From Chitinophagaceae bacterium DXS (GTDB lineage Bacteria; Bacteroidota; Bacteroidia; Chitinophagales; Chitinophagaceae): DNA of 64,000 nucleotides. Positions 36,485 to 46,488 of this stretch are shown here, one piece after another. A program made the position numbers and the translations under genes. Each line of letters starts with the position of its first letter. The stretch's first letter is position 1. Under the pieces are notes generated by a model. It saw only the letters and a list, made by a program, of their open reading frames with translations, did no database searches and was not told the origin of the DNA. The stretch lies in assembly GCA_030345135.1 (NCBI GenBank), contig CP128386.1:3125677-3189676 (forward strand), written 5' to 3'.

Positions 36485-37387
36485 ATGAAAGTTTTCAGAT
36501 ATATTGTTTGCATGCTTTTTTCCATCAGCATGTGTTCTGTATATGCGGCGATGGATACCACTCGGCTAAGACAACAAATAATGGCGGAATTTGCCAAAGA
36601 GCCATCCGGAACGTTTGCGGTTGCGTTTAAGGACCTCAGCACCGGACAACAATTCTTTATTAACGGGCATGACAATTTTCATGCAGCCAGTACCATGAAA
36701 ACACCTGTTTTAATTGAGACTTTCCGCCAGGCAGCCCTGGGAAAATTTGCAATAACAGATTCCATATTGGTGAAAAATACCTTCTCAAGTATAGTTGACG
36801 GAAGCCCGTATTCACTCGACTCAATGGATGATAGTGAAAAAGATCTTTACACGCTTATCGGAACAAAATTGCCTATCTCTGATTTGTTGTACAGAATGAT
36901 TACAAAGAGTAGTAATCTTTCAACCAATATTATCATTGATCTTGTTGACGCAAAAAATGTAACAAGCACCATGCGCAAATTGGGTGCCAATGATATACAG
37001 GTATTGCGCGGTGTAGAAGATGATAAAGCTTTTGAAAAGGGCCTTAATAATACAACCACAGCCTATGACCTGATGGTTATTATGGAGCATATCGCGAACG
37101 GAAGTGCAGTGAGTAAAAAAGCCTGTGATGATATGATCAGGATCCTGATGGATCAGCACTTCAGAGATATCATTCCAGCCAAACTTCCGCCAAGCGTTAA
37201 AGTTGCCAGCAAAAGCGGATCTATAACAGCGATATGTCACGATTCCGGCATTGTATTTCTTCCCAACGGAAAAAAGTATGTTATAGTCTTGCTTTCAAGA
37301 GGCGTGCAGAACCAGGCCGCATCAACAGAAGTACTTGCAACGGTGTCCAGGATAATTTATGATCATGTAACCCAGGCATCAAAATAA
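36485..37387 (+). CDS. Class A beta-lactamase-like serine hydrolase
   Basis: Exported protein of 300 residues from ATG 36485; an upstream in-frame ATG at 36401 lies inside the previous gene and is rejected. After the signal peptide (about 1-22) it shows class A motifs in order: S69-T-M-K72, S142-S-N144 (SDN position), E184-K-G-L-N188 (the ExxLN omega loop) and K243-S-G245 in place of KTG. All catalytic positions are therefore filled. Size and motif spacing fit a true class A enzyme, but membership in a peptide-degradation operon suggests a peptidase or ancillary function may also be possible. Confidence 0.85.
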   Translation: MKVFRYIVCMLFSISMCSVYAAMDTTRLRQQIMAEFAKEPSGTFAVAFKDLSTGQQFFINGHDNFHAASTMKTPVLIETFRQAALGKFAITDSILVKNTFSSIVDGSPYSLDSMDDSEKDLYTLIGTKLPISDLLYRMITKSSNLSTNIIIDLVDAKNVTSTMRKLGANDIQVLRGVEDDKAFEKGLNNTTTAYDLMVIMEHIANGSAVSKKACDDMIRILMDQHFRDIIPAKLPPSVKVASKSGSITAICHDSGIVFLPNGKKYVIVLLSRGVQNQAASTEVLATVSRIIYDHVTQASK

Positions 37388-37405
37388 ACAAGCAAACACT
37401 TATTT

Positions 37406-38587
37406 ATGCAACAGGAAAATTTAAAAAATGGAACAAAGGCTGTATGGGGCGGAGAAAGTGATCCTTTTGTGCATGATGCTGCAACAACGCCGATAGTGAA
37501 CAGTGTAACATTTGCTTACAAAGATCTTGATGAATGGTATGATGTGGCAACCGGTAAAAGCAAAGGCTATATCTATAGCCGGAACACGAACCCTACAGTG
37601 ACTGTTCTTGAGGAAAAGATCCGGATGCTGGAAGATGCTGAAGCCGCCATCTCTTTTTCAACTGGTATGGGCGCAATCAGTAATACATTGTTTACTTTTC
37701 TTACGCCGGGCAAAAGAGTTGTTTCGATTAAAGATACTTACGGTGGAACAAGTAAGATTTTTTTGGATTTCCTGCCGATATACAATGTTGATGTTCATTT
37801 ATGTGACACGACAGATCATGATGAACTTGAAATGCAGATTGCAAAAGGTTGTGACCTTGTATACCTGGAAACACCAACAAATCCAACACTTAAGATTGTT
37901 GACATAGCCCGCATTGCAAATGCGGCAAAGAAAGCCGGCGCTATTGTTGTTGTTGATAACACATTTGCAACGCCCATTAATCAACATCCATTGCAATTAG
38001 GTGCAGATCTTGTTATACATAGCGCAACAAAATTCCTGTGCGGTCATTCTGATGCATTGGGCGGATTACTTTGTGGCAAAAAAGAACTTGTTCAGAAAGT
38101 ATTTCAATTCAGGGAGATCAACGGCGCCAGCCTGCAGGCAGAACCAGCCTATTTGATTGCGCGCGGAATGAAAACACTGGAACTGCGCATTGAAAGGCAA
38201 AATGCGTCTGCACAGAAAATTGCCAACTATTTAAAGGCACATCCAAAAGTAAAAGACGTTTTTTACCCGGGCCTGGAATCACATAACGGACATGCGATTG
38301 CTGCCCGGCAAATGAGTGGTTTTGGTGGCATTCTGAGCTTTTCACTGGATGGCGGTTACGAACTTGTAAAACAGCTATTGCCTAAATTAAAACTGGTGCA
38401 TCTTGCAGCAAGCCTGGGCTCCGTTAGTACACTTGCCGGGCCGCCAAGAACAACAAGCCATGTGGAACTAACAGAGGAACAACGCAGGTTGCTGGGAATA
38501 CCTGAAAGCCTTATCAGGTATTCTGTTGGCATTGAAAATGTGGAAGACTTGCTGGCAGACCTTGAACAGGCACTTGCTTCTTTGTAA
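37406..38587 (+). CDS. Trans-sulfuration PLP enzyme (cystathionine gamma-synthase/lyase or methionine gamma-lyase type)
   Basis: Cytoplasmic Cys/Met-metabolism PLP-dependent enzyme of 393 residues. PLP-binding Lys209 lies in HSATKFLCGH. Further family marks are YSRNTNPT (about 57-64), STGMGAISNTLF (about 85) and the end motif HVELTEEQR with LIRYSVGIENVEDL. Synthase, lyase and gamma-elimination activities cannot be separated by eye. It is the only cytosolic enzyme in this operon and would deaminate or desulfurate sulfur amino acids released from imported peptides. Confidence 0.9.
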   Translation: MQQENLKNGTKAVWGGESDPFVHDAATTPIVNSVTFAYKDLDEWYDVATGKSKGYIYSRNTNPTVTVLEEKIRMLEDAEAAISFSTGMGAISNTLFTFLTPGKRVVSIKDTYGGTSKIFLDFLPIYNVDVHLCDTTDHDELEMQIAKGCDLVYLETPTNPTLKIVDIARIANAAKKAGAIVVVDNTFATPINQHPLQLGADLVIHSATKFLCGHSDALGGLLCGKKELVQKVFQFREINGASLQAEPAYLIARGMKTLELRIERQNASAQKIANYLKAHPKVKDVFYPGLESHNGHAIAARQMSGFGGILSFSLDGGYELVKQLLPKLKLVHLAASLGSVSTLAGPPRTTSHVELTEEQRRLLGIPESLIRYSVGIENVEDLLADLEQALASL

Positions 38588-38628
38588 GATGTGCGGTTAA
38601 ATTAATTCTGATCTACTTTTTTGTTACT

Positions 38629-40149
38629 ATGATGAAATATCGTAAACCACTTCGCATACTAAAAACAGCTGTATTGCTGTGCACGTTATGTGCAAGCAAA
38701 GTCTTGTCACAGGAAACACAGGATTTTGAAAAAGCGTTTCCTGTTGTTGAAAAAGTATTCAATGATTTTGCAACACAAAATCATTATCCGGGGCTTGTAT
38801 ACGGCATCGTAAAAGATGGAAAACTGGTTTACACAGGTGCCACGGGTTTTATCAATATCGAAAAGAAATATCCTGCAACAGCGAAATCTGATTTTCGCAT
38901 AGCGTCTATGACAAAAAGCTTTGTCTCTGTCGCCATTCTACAGTTACGCGATGCGGGAAAACTAAGATTAGACGATCCAGCCAGCATGTATATTCCCGAA
39001 TTGAAGGATCAGAAATATCTTGCAACAGATGCACCGGTGATCACCATCAGGCATCTGCTCACGCATTCTGCAGGATTTCCTGAAGACAATCCCTGGGGTG
39101 ATCGTCAGCTAGCCATCACAAACGAGCAATTTAAAAACATGCTGAAGAAAGGTATTTCTTTTTCTAACGTACCCGGCATTGCGTATGAATACAGCAACAT
39201 GGGCTTTGCAATGCTTGGTTATATAGTGCAGAAAGTTTCGGGAGAAACCTATGCCGCCTATATTACCAATCACATTCTAAAACCACTCGGCATGAGCCAT
39301 ACATACTTTGAATACAGCAAAGTTCCGGAAGAGCAGCTGGCTCATGGTTACCGTTGGCTCAATAATAACTGGGTAGAGCAACCAATGCTGCATGACGGCG
39401 CTTATGGAGCAATGGGTGGCATGATCACAACTATGGAAGATTTTGCAAAATATGTTGCATTTCAATTATCGGCATGGCCTCCACGCAATGACCATGAAGA
39501 TGGCACCCTAAAAAGAAGTTCACTCAGAGAAATGCAACAGCCCTGGCGTTTTAATAATCTTAATTCCTTTTCAAACAGCAGCAAGCCATGCCCCGTTGTT
39601 TCTGCATATGGCTATGGATTGCGTTGGAGCAAGGATTGTAAAGGCATCGTTAGCGTTGGTCACACTGGCGGACTTCCCGGTTTCGGCAGCAATTGGGTTA
39701 TTCTTCCTGATTATGGAATCGGCATTATTTCATTTAGTAATCTTACCTATGCCTCCGCAAGCTATATTAACGGAAAGGTTATCGATACGCTTCTCAAGCT
39801 TACCGGTTTAAAGCCCAGGCCAATACCTGTTTCACCCATACTTGAACGGCGAAAGAACGAGCTGATAAAGCTGTTGCCTGATTGGCGAAACAGTGCTTCA
39901 CAAAAGATCTTTGCCGAAAACTTTTTCATGGATTATTTTGAAGATTCATTGAGAAATGAAGCGCAGCAGATCTTTAAAAAAGCAGGAAAAATAATCAACA
40001 TAAGGGAACTAATTCCTGAAAACAATTTACGCGGCACTTTTATAATGGAAGGTGAAAATGCAGATATCCGGGTTAGTTTCACGCTTACGCCTGAGACGCC
40101 GGCACTCATTCAGGCTTATGATATTGAAGCAATTGAAAAAACGCATTAA
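38629..40149 (+). CDS. Serine hydrolase, class C beta-lactamase/DD-peptidase family
   Basis: Exported hydrolase of 506 residues, second of its type in the operon. A signal peptide (about 1-27) precedes the catalytic domain with S93-M-T-K96, YEYSNMGF (YxN) and HTGGLPGFG as the third motif. The C-terminal 110 residues are a separate domain of unclear role. It could start at either of the first two ATG codons (38629 or 38632). It follows the PLP enzyme after 41 bases and is the last gene before a 210-base gap to Ku. It is only distantly similar to the hydrolase at 34888. Confidence 0.92.
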   Translation: MMKYRKPLRILKTAVLLCTLCASKVLSQETQDFEKAFPVVEKVFNDFATQNHYPGLVYGIVKDGKLVYTGATGFINIEKKYPATAKSDFRIASMTKSFVSVAILQLRDAGKLRLDDPASMYIPELKDQKYLATDAPVITIRHLLTHSAGFPEDNPWGDRQLAITNEQFKNMLKKGISFSNVPGIAYEYSNMGFAMLGYIVQKVSGETYAAYITNHILKPLGMSHTYFEYSKVPEEQLAHGYRWLNNNWVEQPMLHDGAYGAMGGMITTMEDFAKYVAFQLSAWPPRNDHEDGTLKRSSLREMQQPWRFNNLNSFSNSSKPCPVVSAYGYGLRWSKDCKGIVSVGHTGGLPGFGSNWVILPDYGIGIISFSNLTYASASYINGKVIDTLLKLTGLKPRPIPVSPILERRKNELIKLLPDWRNSASQKIFAENFFMDYFEDSLRNEAQQIFKKAGKIINIRELIPENNLRGTFIMEGENADIRVSFTLTPETPALIQAYDIEAIEKTH

Positions 40150-40362
40150 CGAACAAGAGCGCTTTATTGTTTGAACCTTTTTCACAACGCTTTAAAAATT
40201 AATAATTTAATGAAGAGTGTTTAAATTTCTTTTAACCAATATCAGCACATCAATGAATATTTTGTTTATCTGCTAAAGAACGACTTCCTATTTGCGCTTT
40301 CTTTTCGCTTTCTTCTGCAATTGCTTTTGGCATCGTTTTTTGGTAGCTTGTAGAAAAAAACC

Positions 40363-41139
40363 ATGAAATCAATATGGACGGGTTCAATCGGTTTTGGCCT
40401 GGTAAACATTCCCGTAAAAATGTACAGCGCCGTTGAAGAGAGCACGCTCGATCTTGATATGCTTGACAAAAAAGATTATGCCAATATCAAATTCAAAAGA
40501 GTAAATGAAAATACCGGCAAAGAAGTCCCATGGGCAAATATTGTAAAAGGATATTTGGTGAACGAAAAGTACGTGGTGCTGGATGAAAGCGATTTTGAGA
40601 AAGCGAGCCCGGAAAAAACAAAGCACATTGAAATAATGCAGTTTGTGAATGAATCTGAAATAGACAGCATATATTTTGAAGTGCCTTATTACCTGGAGCC
40701 TGAAAAAACAGGTGCAAGAGCCTATGCGCTGCTAAGAGAAGCCCTCGCTAAAACCGGAAAAGCAGGCGTTGGCATGTTTGTAATGCGCAATCGCGAACAT
40801 GTTTGCCTGATCAAAGCTTCAGGGGATGTAATTGTTTTGAACCGCATACGATTTGCACAAGAGATCAGGGATACATCAAGCCTTAACTTACCCGGAAAAA
40901 CCAGCAAACCGGCAGAGGTTAAAATGGCCATCAACTTAATTGATCAACTAACCGAAGCTTATGATCCATCAAAGTATAAGGACGATTATACAGATAAATT
41001 ATTAAAGATCATTCATGCAAAAGCAAAGGGCAAGACGTTGCCATACAAGCCTATGAAAGTCGTTCATTCCACATCCAAGGATTTGATGGAACAATTGAAA
41101 GCCAGTCTTTCATCACCTGCTAAAAAGAGAGCCTCATGA
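40363..41139 (+). CDS. ku: Bacterial Ku protein
   Basis: DNA double-strand-break end-binding homodimer for non-homologous end joining, 258 residues. It is the compact bacterial Ku core: starts [21 protein letters not shown], includes [19 protein letters not shown] and [20 protein letters not shown], and ends with a basic tail (SSPAKKRAS). The stop overlaps the LigD start (ATGA), so the two are translationally coupled. A TTG with 20-base spacing to TAGCTTG just upstream (40321-40350) could be its promoter with a very short leader. Confidence 0.97.
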   Translation: MKSIWTGSIGFGLVNIPVKMYSAVEESTLDLDMLDKKDYANIKFKRVNENTGKEVPWANIVKGYLVNEKYVVLDESDFEKASPEKTKHIEIMQFVNESEIDSIYFEVPYYLEPEKTGARAYALLREALAKTGKAGVGMFVMRNREHVCLIKASGDVIVLNRIRFAQEIRDTSSLNLPGKTSKPAEVKMAINLIDQLTEAYDPSKYKDDYTDKLLKIIHAKAKGKTLPYKPMKVVHSTSKDLMEQLKASLSSPAKKRAS

Positions 41140-43568
41140 GTTTAGCGCTCTATAAAAAGAAACGAGATTTTAAGCAAACAAAAGAACCGGAGGGAGCACA
41201 AGGGAAGCAAAATAAATTCCGTTTCGTAGTTCAGCGTCATGAAGCAACACGCCTTCACTATGATTTCAGGCTTGAGCTTGGTGGCGTGTTGAAAAGCTGG
41301 GCCGTGCCCAAAGGCCCTTCGCTTAATCCTACCCAAAAGCGCCTGGCAGTAATGGTAGAGGATCACCCTGTTGACTACATTACATTCAAAGGAAAAATTC
41401 CGGAAGGCAACTATGGCGCAGGCAATGTAGACATTTGGGATCATGGTACATTTGTTCCGGTAACCGAGGACCACGAGCCAATTACAGAAAAACAAGCACT
41501 TGCTGCAATAAAAAGAGGTCAATTGAAATTTGCCCTGAAAGGGAAAAAACTGAAGGGTGAATTTGCTTTGGTAAGATTAAAAGATGACGATAAAAACTGG
41601 TTGCTGATAAAACACAAGGATGATTACGCGGTAAATACCATATATAGCGCAGAGAATGATCTTGATGATGCTCCTGCTAAAAAGAACGTTGCCTCTATTC
41701 GTCATGGTAAAGCCAAACATGTAACAAAATACATTAAGCCGATGTTGGCTTCTATCACGAAGACACCATTTGATGATAAGGAATGGCTATTTGAAATAAA
41801 ATGGGACGGATACAGGGCTATAGCAGAATGGAAAGACGAAAAACTCAGGTTTTATTCCCGCAACGGAATAGATTTTACCGAACGTTTTCCATCCATCGCG
41901 AAAGAACTTGCAAAGCTCAAACATGATGTGGTTCTTGATGGTGAAGTTGTACTAATTAATGACAAGAATTTGCCTGATTTTCAAAAACTGCAGCATTATG
42001 AAAACCATCTTAATTATCCTTTGATCTATTATGTATTTGATATCCTTGAACTGGAAGGAAAAGATACAAGAAAGCTGCCATTGACAGACAGAAAGCAGCT
42101 TGCAAAAAAGCTTCTGCAGAAAAATAAAGTAATTTGTTATTGTGACCATGTTGAGGATGCCGGTGTTGCCTTCTTCAACACCGCCAGGGAAAAAGGACTG
42201 GAAGGCATTATAGCCAAGAAAAAAGACAGTACATACTCTGAAGGATACAGAAGCAGGGAATGGCTGAAAATAAAGAACGTGCAAAGCACAGAAGCTGTGA
42301 TCGCAGGATATACAGCACCACGTGGCAGCAGAAAGAATTTCGGATCACTGATACTGGCTTCAAAGAAAGGGAAAGGCTGGCAGTATCGGGGTCACGTTGG
42401 TACAGGCTTCAGCATTGAGTTATTGAAAGCCCTGAAAAAAACAATGGAACCATTGGAAACTGATGAGTCGCCCTTTGCTGAAAAGGTTCCGGTGAACGAT
42501 GCAGTAACATGGCTAAAACCTAAGCTTGTAGCAGACATTGCCTATACAGAAGTTACAAGGGACGGTATCTTCAGACATCCTGCTTTTTTACGTTTACGTG
42601 ATGAGAAAAAAGTTAAAAATATGAATGACGAAAGCGAAGCCGCAATTGAACCGCCGCAGAAAGATGAAGTCATCAAGGCCGGCGCGCAGAAAATAACCAT
42701 CAGCAATTATCGCAAAATATTCTGGCCGGACGAGGGCTATACAAAGGGCGATGTAGCACATTATTATGAGCGTATGTCAAACTACATTCTTCCTCATTTG
42801 AAGAACAGGCCGTTGTCGTTGAAACGCAACCCCAATGGTATTCGTGACGAAGGATTTTTTCACAAGGATGCCGGGGAGAATGCTCCCTCCTATGCAAAAG
42901 TATTTCCTGTTGAAAGTGCGAGCACCAACAAGACGATCGATTATATCGTCTGCAACAACCTCGCGACGCTGTTATATCTCGCTAACCTTGGCTGTATTGA
43001 GATAAATCCATGGAATTCTACTATCCTGAAACCGGATGCCCCTACGTGGATGGTAATAGATATTGATCCTTCACCTAAGAGTAAGTTTACGGAAGTTGTT
43101 GATGTTGCTTTGGCAACGAAGGAAGTTATGGACAAACTTAAGATGGAGTGTTTTTGTAAAACATCCGGCGCAAGCGGATTACATGTGTATACTCCTTTGA
43201 AAAACAAATATGATTACAAGCAGGTCAGAGATTTTGCGCAGATCATCGCAGGCATGGTAGTAGAAATGCTGCCTGATACATCCAGCATTGAAAGATCACT
43301 AAGTAAGCGTGGCTCCAAGATCTATGTTGATTATCTTCAAAACAGCCAGGGGCAAACGCTTGCTTGTGCATATAGCTTGCGGCCAAAAAAAGGCGCAACA
43401 GTTTCAACTCCACTGGAATGGAAAGAAGTCAATCACGATTTGCATCCATCGCAATTCACCATCGACAATATTTTTGAACGTGTAGAAAAGAAAGGCGATC
43501 TGTTTAGCAAGGTAATTACGGGAAGTAATGATATGCTGAAAGCCTTAAAACTAATTGATAAGGGATAA
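41136..43568 (+). CDS. ligD: ATP-dependent DNA ligase LigD (phosphoesterase-ligase-polymerase)
   Basis: Multifunctional NHEJ ligase of 810 residues. Domain order is 3'-phosphoesterase (about 30-185; [24 protein letters not shown]), ATP-dependent ligase (about 205-500; catalytic Lys222 in EIKWDGYRA, later [12 protein letters not shown]) and primase-like polymerase (about 525-805; KRNPNG, D642-I-D644 metal site, [15 protein letters not shown]). All catalytic signatures are present. It overlaps ku by 4 bases. The stop TAA is fused to a short TTGAAAAT-type repeat. Confidence 0.97.
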   Translation: MSLALYKKKRDFKQTKEPEGAQGKQNKFRFVVQRHEATRLHYDFRLELGGVLKSWAVPKGPSLNPTQKRLAVMVEDHPVDYITFKGKIPEGNYGAGNVDIWDHGTFVPVTEDHEPITEKQALAAIKRGQLKFALKGKKLKGEFALVRLKDDDKNWLLIKHKDDYAVNTIYSAENDLDDAPAKKNVASIRHGKAKHVTKYIKPMLASITKTPFDDKEWLFEIKWDGYRAIAEWKDEKLRFYSRNGIDFTERFPSIAKELAKLKHDVVLDGEVVLINDKNLPDFQKLQHYENHLNYPLIYYVFDILELEGKDTRKLPLTDRKQLAKKLLQKNKVICYCDHVEDAGVAFFNTAREKGLEGIIAKKKDSTYSEGYRSREWLKIKNVQSTEAVIAGYTAPRGSRKNFGSLILASKKGKGWQYRGHVGTGFSIELLKALKKTMEPLETDESPFAEKVPVNDAVTWLKPKLVADIAYTEVTRDGIFRHPAFLRLRDEKKVKNMNDESEAAIEPPQKDEVIKAGAQKITISNYRKIFWPDEGYTKGDVAHYYERMSNYILPHLKNRPLSLKRNPNGIRDEGFFHKDAGENAPSYAKVFPVESASTNKTIDYIVCNNLATLLYLANLGCIEINPWNSTILKPDAPTWMVIDIDPSPKSKFTEVVDVALATKEVMDKLKMECFCKTSGASGLHVYTPLKNKYDYKQVRDFAQIIAGMVVEMLPDTSSIERSLSKRGSKIYVDYLQNSQGQTLACAYSLRPKKGATVSTPLEWKEVNHDLHPSQFTIDNIFERVEKKGDLFSKVITGSNDMLKALKLIDKG

Positions 43569-44054
43569 TTGACAATTGAAAATGAAGGCCTCTGTGGTTG
43601 TAGCGCTAAAGCTTATGAAAAGGCAAGTCGTCTGCAAGTAGCAACGTTAACGGCGTTTAATTTTATTAAGGAGATAAGCAGAAGTTATGCAATCCCGAAG
43701 GGATGGAATTATTATAGAGGAGAAGATACATCTTTATTTAACCCCGACGGGGTGACATAATAAAATGTCACCCCGTCGGGGTTTGATGGCGTGGGTCCGG
43801 ACTTTGCTATAATAATTCCATCCCTTCGGGATTAGGATTAGTTCGGCAAAAGTCAGCCCTAACTTTTATCCGACAAGGATCGCGACCCAACCTGTTTAGA
43901 TTTAGTGTAACAATAATGATTGAAAATTGAAAATGAAAGGCCTTCTTGTTGTTGCCTTTGGGTCTCACTAATAATTCGATCGTGCACCGAAGCATCTATT
44001 CATTCGCATATCTGCACATTTCCCATTTGCACATTTTCAATTTTCCCTTTCCAA
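43569..44054. repeat. Intergenic repeat region with short arrays
   Basis: No gene is seen. At the LigD stop lies aattgacaattgaaaatg; a related piece (attgaaaattgaaaatg) recurs at 43919-43936. Next to the minus-strand hydrolase stop, 43989-44055 carries gcacattt and attttcaa units of the 8- and 7-base families. A palindromic element sits between them (43690-43833). Confidence 0.7.
43690..43833. mobile_element. Palindromic (REP/MITE-like) element, copy 1
   Basis: Terminal inverted repeats of 27 bases match perfectly (43691-43717 with 43807-43833; each contains its own small palindrome AATCCCGAAGGGATG). An inner stem (AACCCCGACGGGGTGACAT with its complement, 43740-43782) is also perfect. No coding capacity. 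A second copy is at 48192-48360. Confidence 0.8.
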
Positions 44055-46016
44055 TTATCCATTAACTAAAAAGTGTACGATCCTGCACGCATTGCCTTTG
44101 CTTTTAGCGTCTTTGCTGTCAGCGATTTTTATATGCAAAGTGTGATTCGTATTCTTTAACTCACTTCCGAGTAATAAGTACCACGGCAAATGAAGCAAAT
44201 TACTCCATTGCGTATAAAGGTTGATGGTTTTGGGAGCGCCATTATCAATTGAATAAGTGATCATTCCTGCATCGCTTCCTGAGACTATCGCAATACCAAC
44301 AGCATTGCCCTTGAATTTAAAAGACAAAACTGCACCTGGCTTGTCGCCAACCAAAACAGGCATATGCGCAAAGCCATCACGAGTGGACAGACCATCAGAA
44401 GGTTCCCAATTTTCATCAATCTTCCAGCCGTTGTCTGTACCTGCTTTGTGTATATCCACATATCCTCCGTTATCAATGCTCTGTTTAGTTAACGGAGCTG
44501 CCATTGTTGTTTGAGAGGACTGTTTGTTCAAATTGTTATCATTAAAGCAATTATTCAGCAGCGTTTTAATGGTAGCAGCGTAAAGCTCCTGTCCGTAAGG
44601 TGATGGATGCACATCTTTAAAATCATACGTCCAGGTAAATTCTTTATTACGGATCTTATCATGCACTTCTTTCGCCATATTTAAAGACGGCAGTCCATAA
44701 TGTGCTGCAACCCGTTCCAGGTTTGCAATTTCAACAGGCGTAATGCCTTTGCCATAATCATCATTCTTCTGTTCATCAGCAAATGACATCAGCACAATAT
44801 CCATTTGAGGATTGGTTCTCCTAGCGTGTCTCACAATCCCTTCCAGCGCCAGCATTTGTGTCAGACTATCAGTTCCGTTAACACGATCATTTACAGCTGT
44901 CTCAACAAACAACAGATCAACCTTACCGGAGTCCAGCACATCTCTTTGTAAACGGAATGAATGAGGAAGGCTGCCCAGCGAAGGAATACCGGCAGCAATA
45001 AAATGAAACTTTGTATCCGGATAGTGCTCCTTCAGGTACCTGCATATTTTATCGCGCCATCCCGGGTTGTAGGTAATAGATCCGCCGAGAAAGGCAACGG
45101 TTGCCTCCTTGTTGTTGTGGATGGCATTAAAGCTGTTTTGTAGCCCATTTCTTTTGTTCACATAAGGCCCATACGGCAATCTGTCATTTGCAGGATATGC
45201 GTTTTGTGCAATAAAATCAGCCCATTTGCCCGCGTGTTCAATAGGGAAATGATGCCCGCTCAGCTCCTGCGGTCCCATTGTTACCGGGTAAATGGACATT
45301 GGCCCACCGAGGGCTGTATAACGTTGTGCAAGCATATAAGTATTCTCGTCAGATGGCAATAACCTGTCATCGTAACCTATAACGTGCAGCACTGGAATTT
45401 TGAAAGCGGCCATTCCCTCAAGATTATCAACAGGGTTATCTTTAAATAGCAACGCCTGCTGTTCCGTTAAAGAAAATATCTGCAGGAACTGATTCCAGCA
45501 TGTGCTGTCGCCTGGGCCTTTCCCTTTGCCGCCGGGCCAGCTTTTGATATCGCAGACAGGAGCTTCAGCATAAATACAATTAACCTTATCAGGATTTCTT
45601 TTTGCCCACGCATAAGCATACAATCCACCTCTGCTAACAGCTTCCAGGGCAACAGTATGGGCAAATGAAACTGAATCGGTCAGATATTGATATAGCTTAT
45701 TGTACAGGCGCATTGCCGAAGGACTTCCATATTGATTGTCAACATTCAGAAAAACAATGTGAAATCCTTTTGCCAGTAAGAGGCTGTCCATTTCCGTGTG
45801 CCAGTCAGGAAAAGACGTTCTCCAAACCCAGGGATTGCCCGGTAATGCTTTTGCAGGCTTTACATAATAAGCAGCATGATCTTCCAGCAGAAAATTTACT
45901 CTTGCAAAACCTTTCCATTTGTCAGTGTGAAAACTTACCGGATGTTGGCAGAACGAGAAAAAAGATACGCATGCTAAAAAAATAACGCAACAAAATCTTG
46001 CGACAGTATATTTCAT
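44055..46016 (-). CDS. Secreted two-domain esterase: alpha/beta-hydrolase fused to SGNH hydrolase
   Basis: Exported protein of 653 residues with signal peptide (about 1-23). The N-terminal part (about 60-270) is an alpha/beta-hydrolase-like domain with Ser128 in AVSRGGLYAYAW and a late GHHFPIEHAG histidine. The middle part (about 300-495) is an SGNH/GDSL esterase: Ser313 in FLGGSITY, an NDRVNG block III, and DVHPSPYG holding the Asp-x-x-His pair. The last 130 residues form a beta-rich domain like those next to SGNH esterases. Two different deacylases in one chain suggests removal of acetyl or related groups from a decorated glycan. It stands alone on this strand. Confidence 0.85.
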   Translation of the reverse strand: MKYTVARFCCVIFLACVSFFSFCQHPVSFHTDKWKGFARVNFLLEDHAAYYVKPAKALPGNPWVWRTSFPDWHTEMDSLLLAKGFHIVFLNVDNQYGSPSAMRLYNKLYQYLTDSVSFAHTVALEAVSRGGLYAYAWAKRNPDKVNCIYAEAPVCDIKSWPGGKGKGPGDSTCWNQFLQIFSLTEQQALLFKDNPVDNLEGMAAFKIPVLHVIGYDDRLLPSDENTYMLAQRYTALGGPMSIYPVTMGPQELSGHHFPIEHAGKWADFIAQNAYPANDRLPYGPYVNKRNGLQNSFNAIHNNKEATVAFLGGSITYNPGWRDKICRYLKEHYPDTKFHFIAAGIPSLGSLPHSFRLQRDVLDSGKVDLLFVETAVNDRVNGTDSLTQMLALEGIVRHARRTNPQMDIVLMSFADEQKNDDYGKGITPVEIANLERVAAHYGLPSLNMAKEVHDKIRNKEFTWTYDFKDVHPSPYGQELYAATIKTLLNNCFNDNNLNKQSSQTTMAAPLTKQSIDNGGYVDIHKAGTDNGWKIDENWEPSDGLSTRDGFAHMPVLVGDKPGAVLSFKFKGNAVGIAIVSGSDAGMITYSIDNGAPKTINLYTQWSNLLHLPWYLLLGSELKNTNHTLHIKIADSKDAKSKGNACRIVHFLVNG

Positions 46017-46166
46017 GCAGATTGATATTTATTCAGGTATGATGCTTTAAAAGCAATATGGCGAAGCGAATTTAAATCCAATCCGATAAAAAATATAAAC
46101 AAGGGTGAAGTAAATTTGACTGAATTTCCGGAACTACTGTCAATATCTTCTTAAAAATTATCACTC

Positions 46167-46265
46167 ATGGAAATCAACGAGCAACTTGCTAATCGCGTGA
46201 GAGCATTAATTGCAGCCAAAGAAAACAATATTGAGGAATGTACGATGTTAGATGTACGATGTTAG
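46167..46265 (+). pseudogene. TfoX-N-like gene fragment cut by a heptamer array
   Basis: The 24 codons from ATG 46167 (MEINEQLANRVRALIAAK and then ENNIEE) resemble the beginning of TfoX N-terminal domain proteins, where KKMFGG is expected next. Instead the frame runs into TGTACGATG heptamers and stops at 46265. The remainder of the domain is not found nearby. The match is by eye over a short stretch. Confidence 0.55.
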
Positions 46266-46485
46266 ATGTCAGGACACGACAAAGTTTTGACTAATTATGT
46301 GCATATAATAAATTATACCTCAACAAATCAGGCATCCGGCATCCTTTACATCGTACATCGTACATCTAACATCGTACATCTAACATCGTACATCTTACAT
46401 CTTACATCTTACATCTTACATCGTACATCTTACATCGTACATCTTACATCGTACATCTAAAATCGTACATCGTACATCTTACATT
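46238..46485. repeat. Inverted pair of heptamer arrays, TACATCG/CGATGTA type
   Basis: Units gtacgat and gttagat (46238-46270) follow the TfoX-like fragment. About twenty units acatcgt, acatcta, acatctt (46346-46485) end six bases from the stop of the DUF5009 gene. The two are inverted and flank 75 bases of unique sequence. No gene lies within. Confidence 0.88.
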
Positions 46486-46488
46486 ACC

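Noticed and set aside
46266-46460. Plus-strand frame with IVHLTSYI repeats
   Set aside because: It only reads through the TACATCG heptamer array; the seven-residue periodicity is a result of the 7-base unit.
46238-46485. Possible CRISPR array
   Set aside because: Units are 7 bases and contiguous, without spacers, and no cas gene is near.
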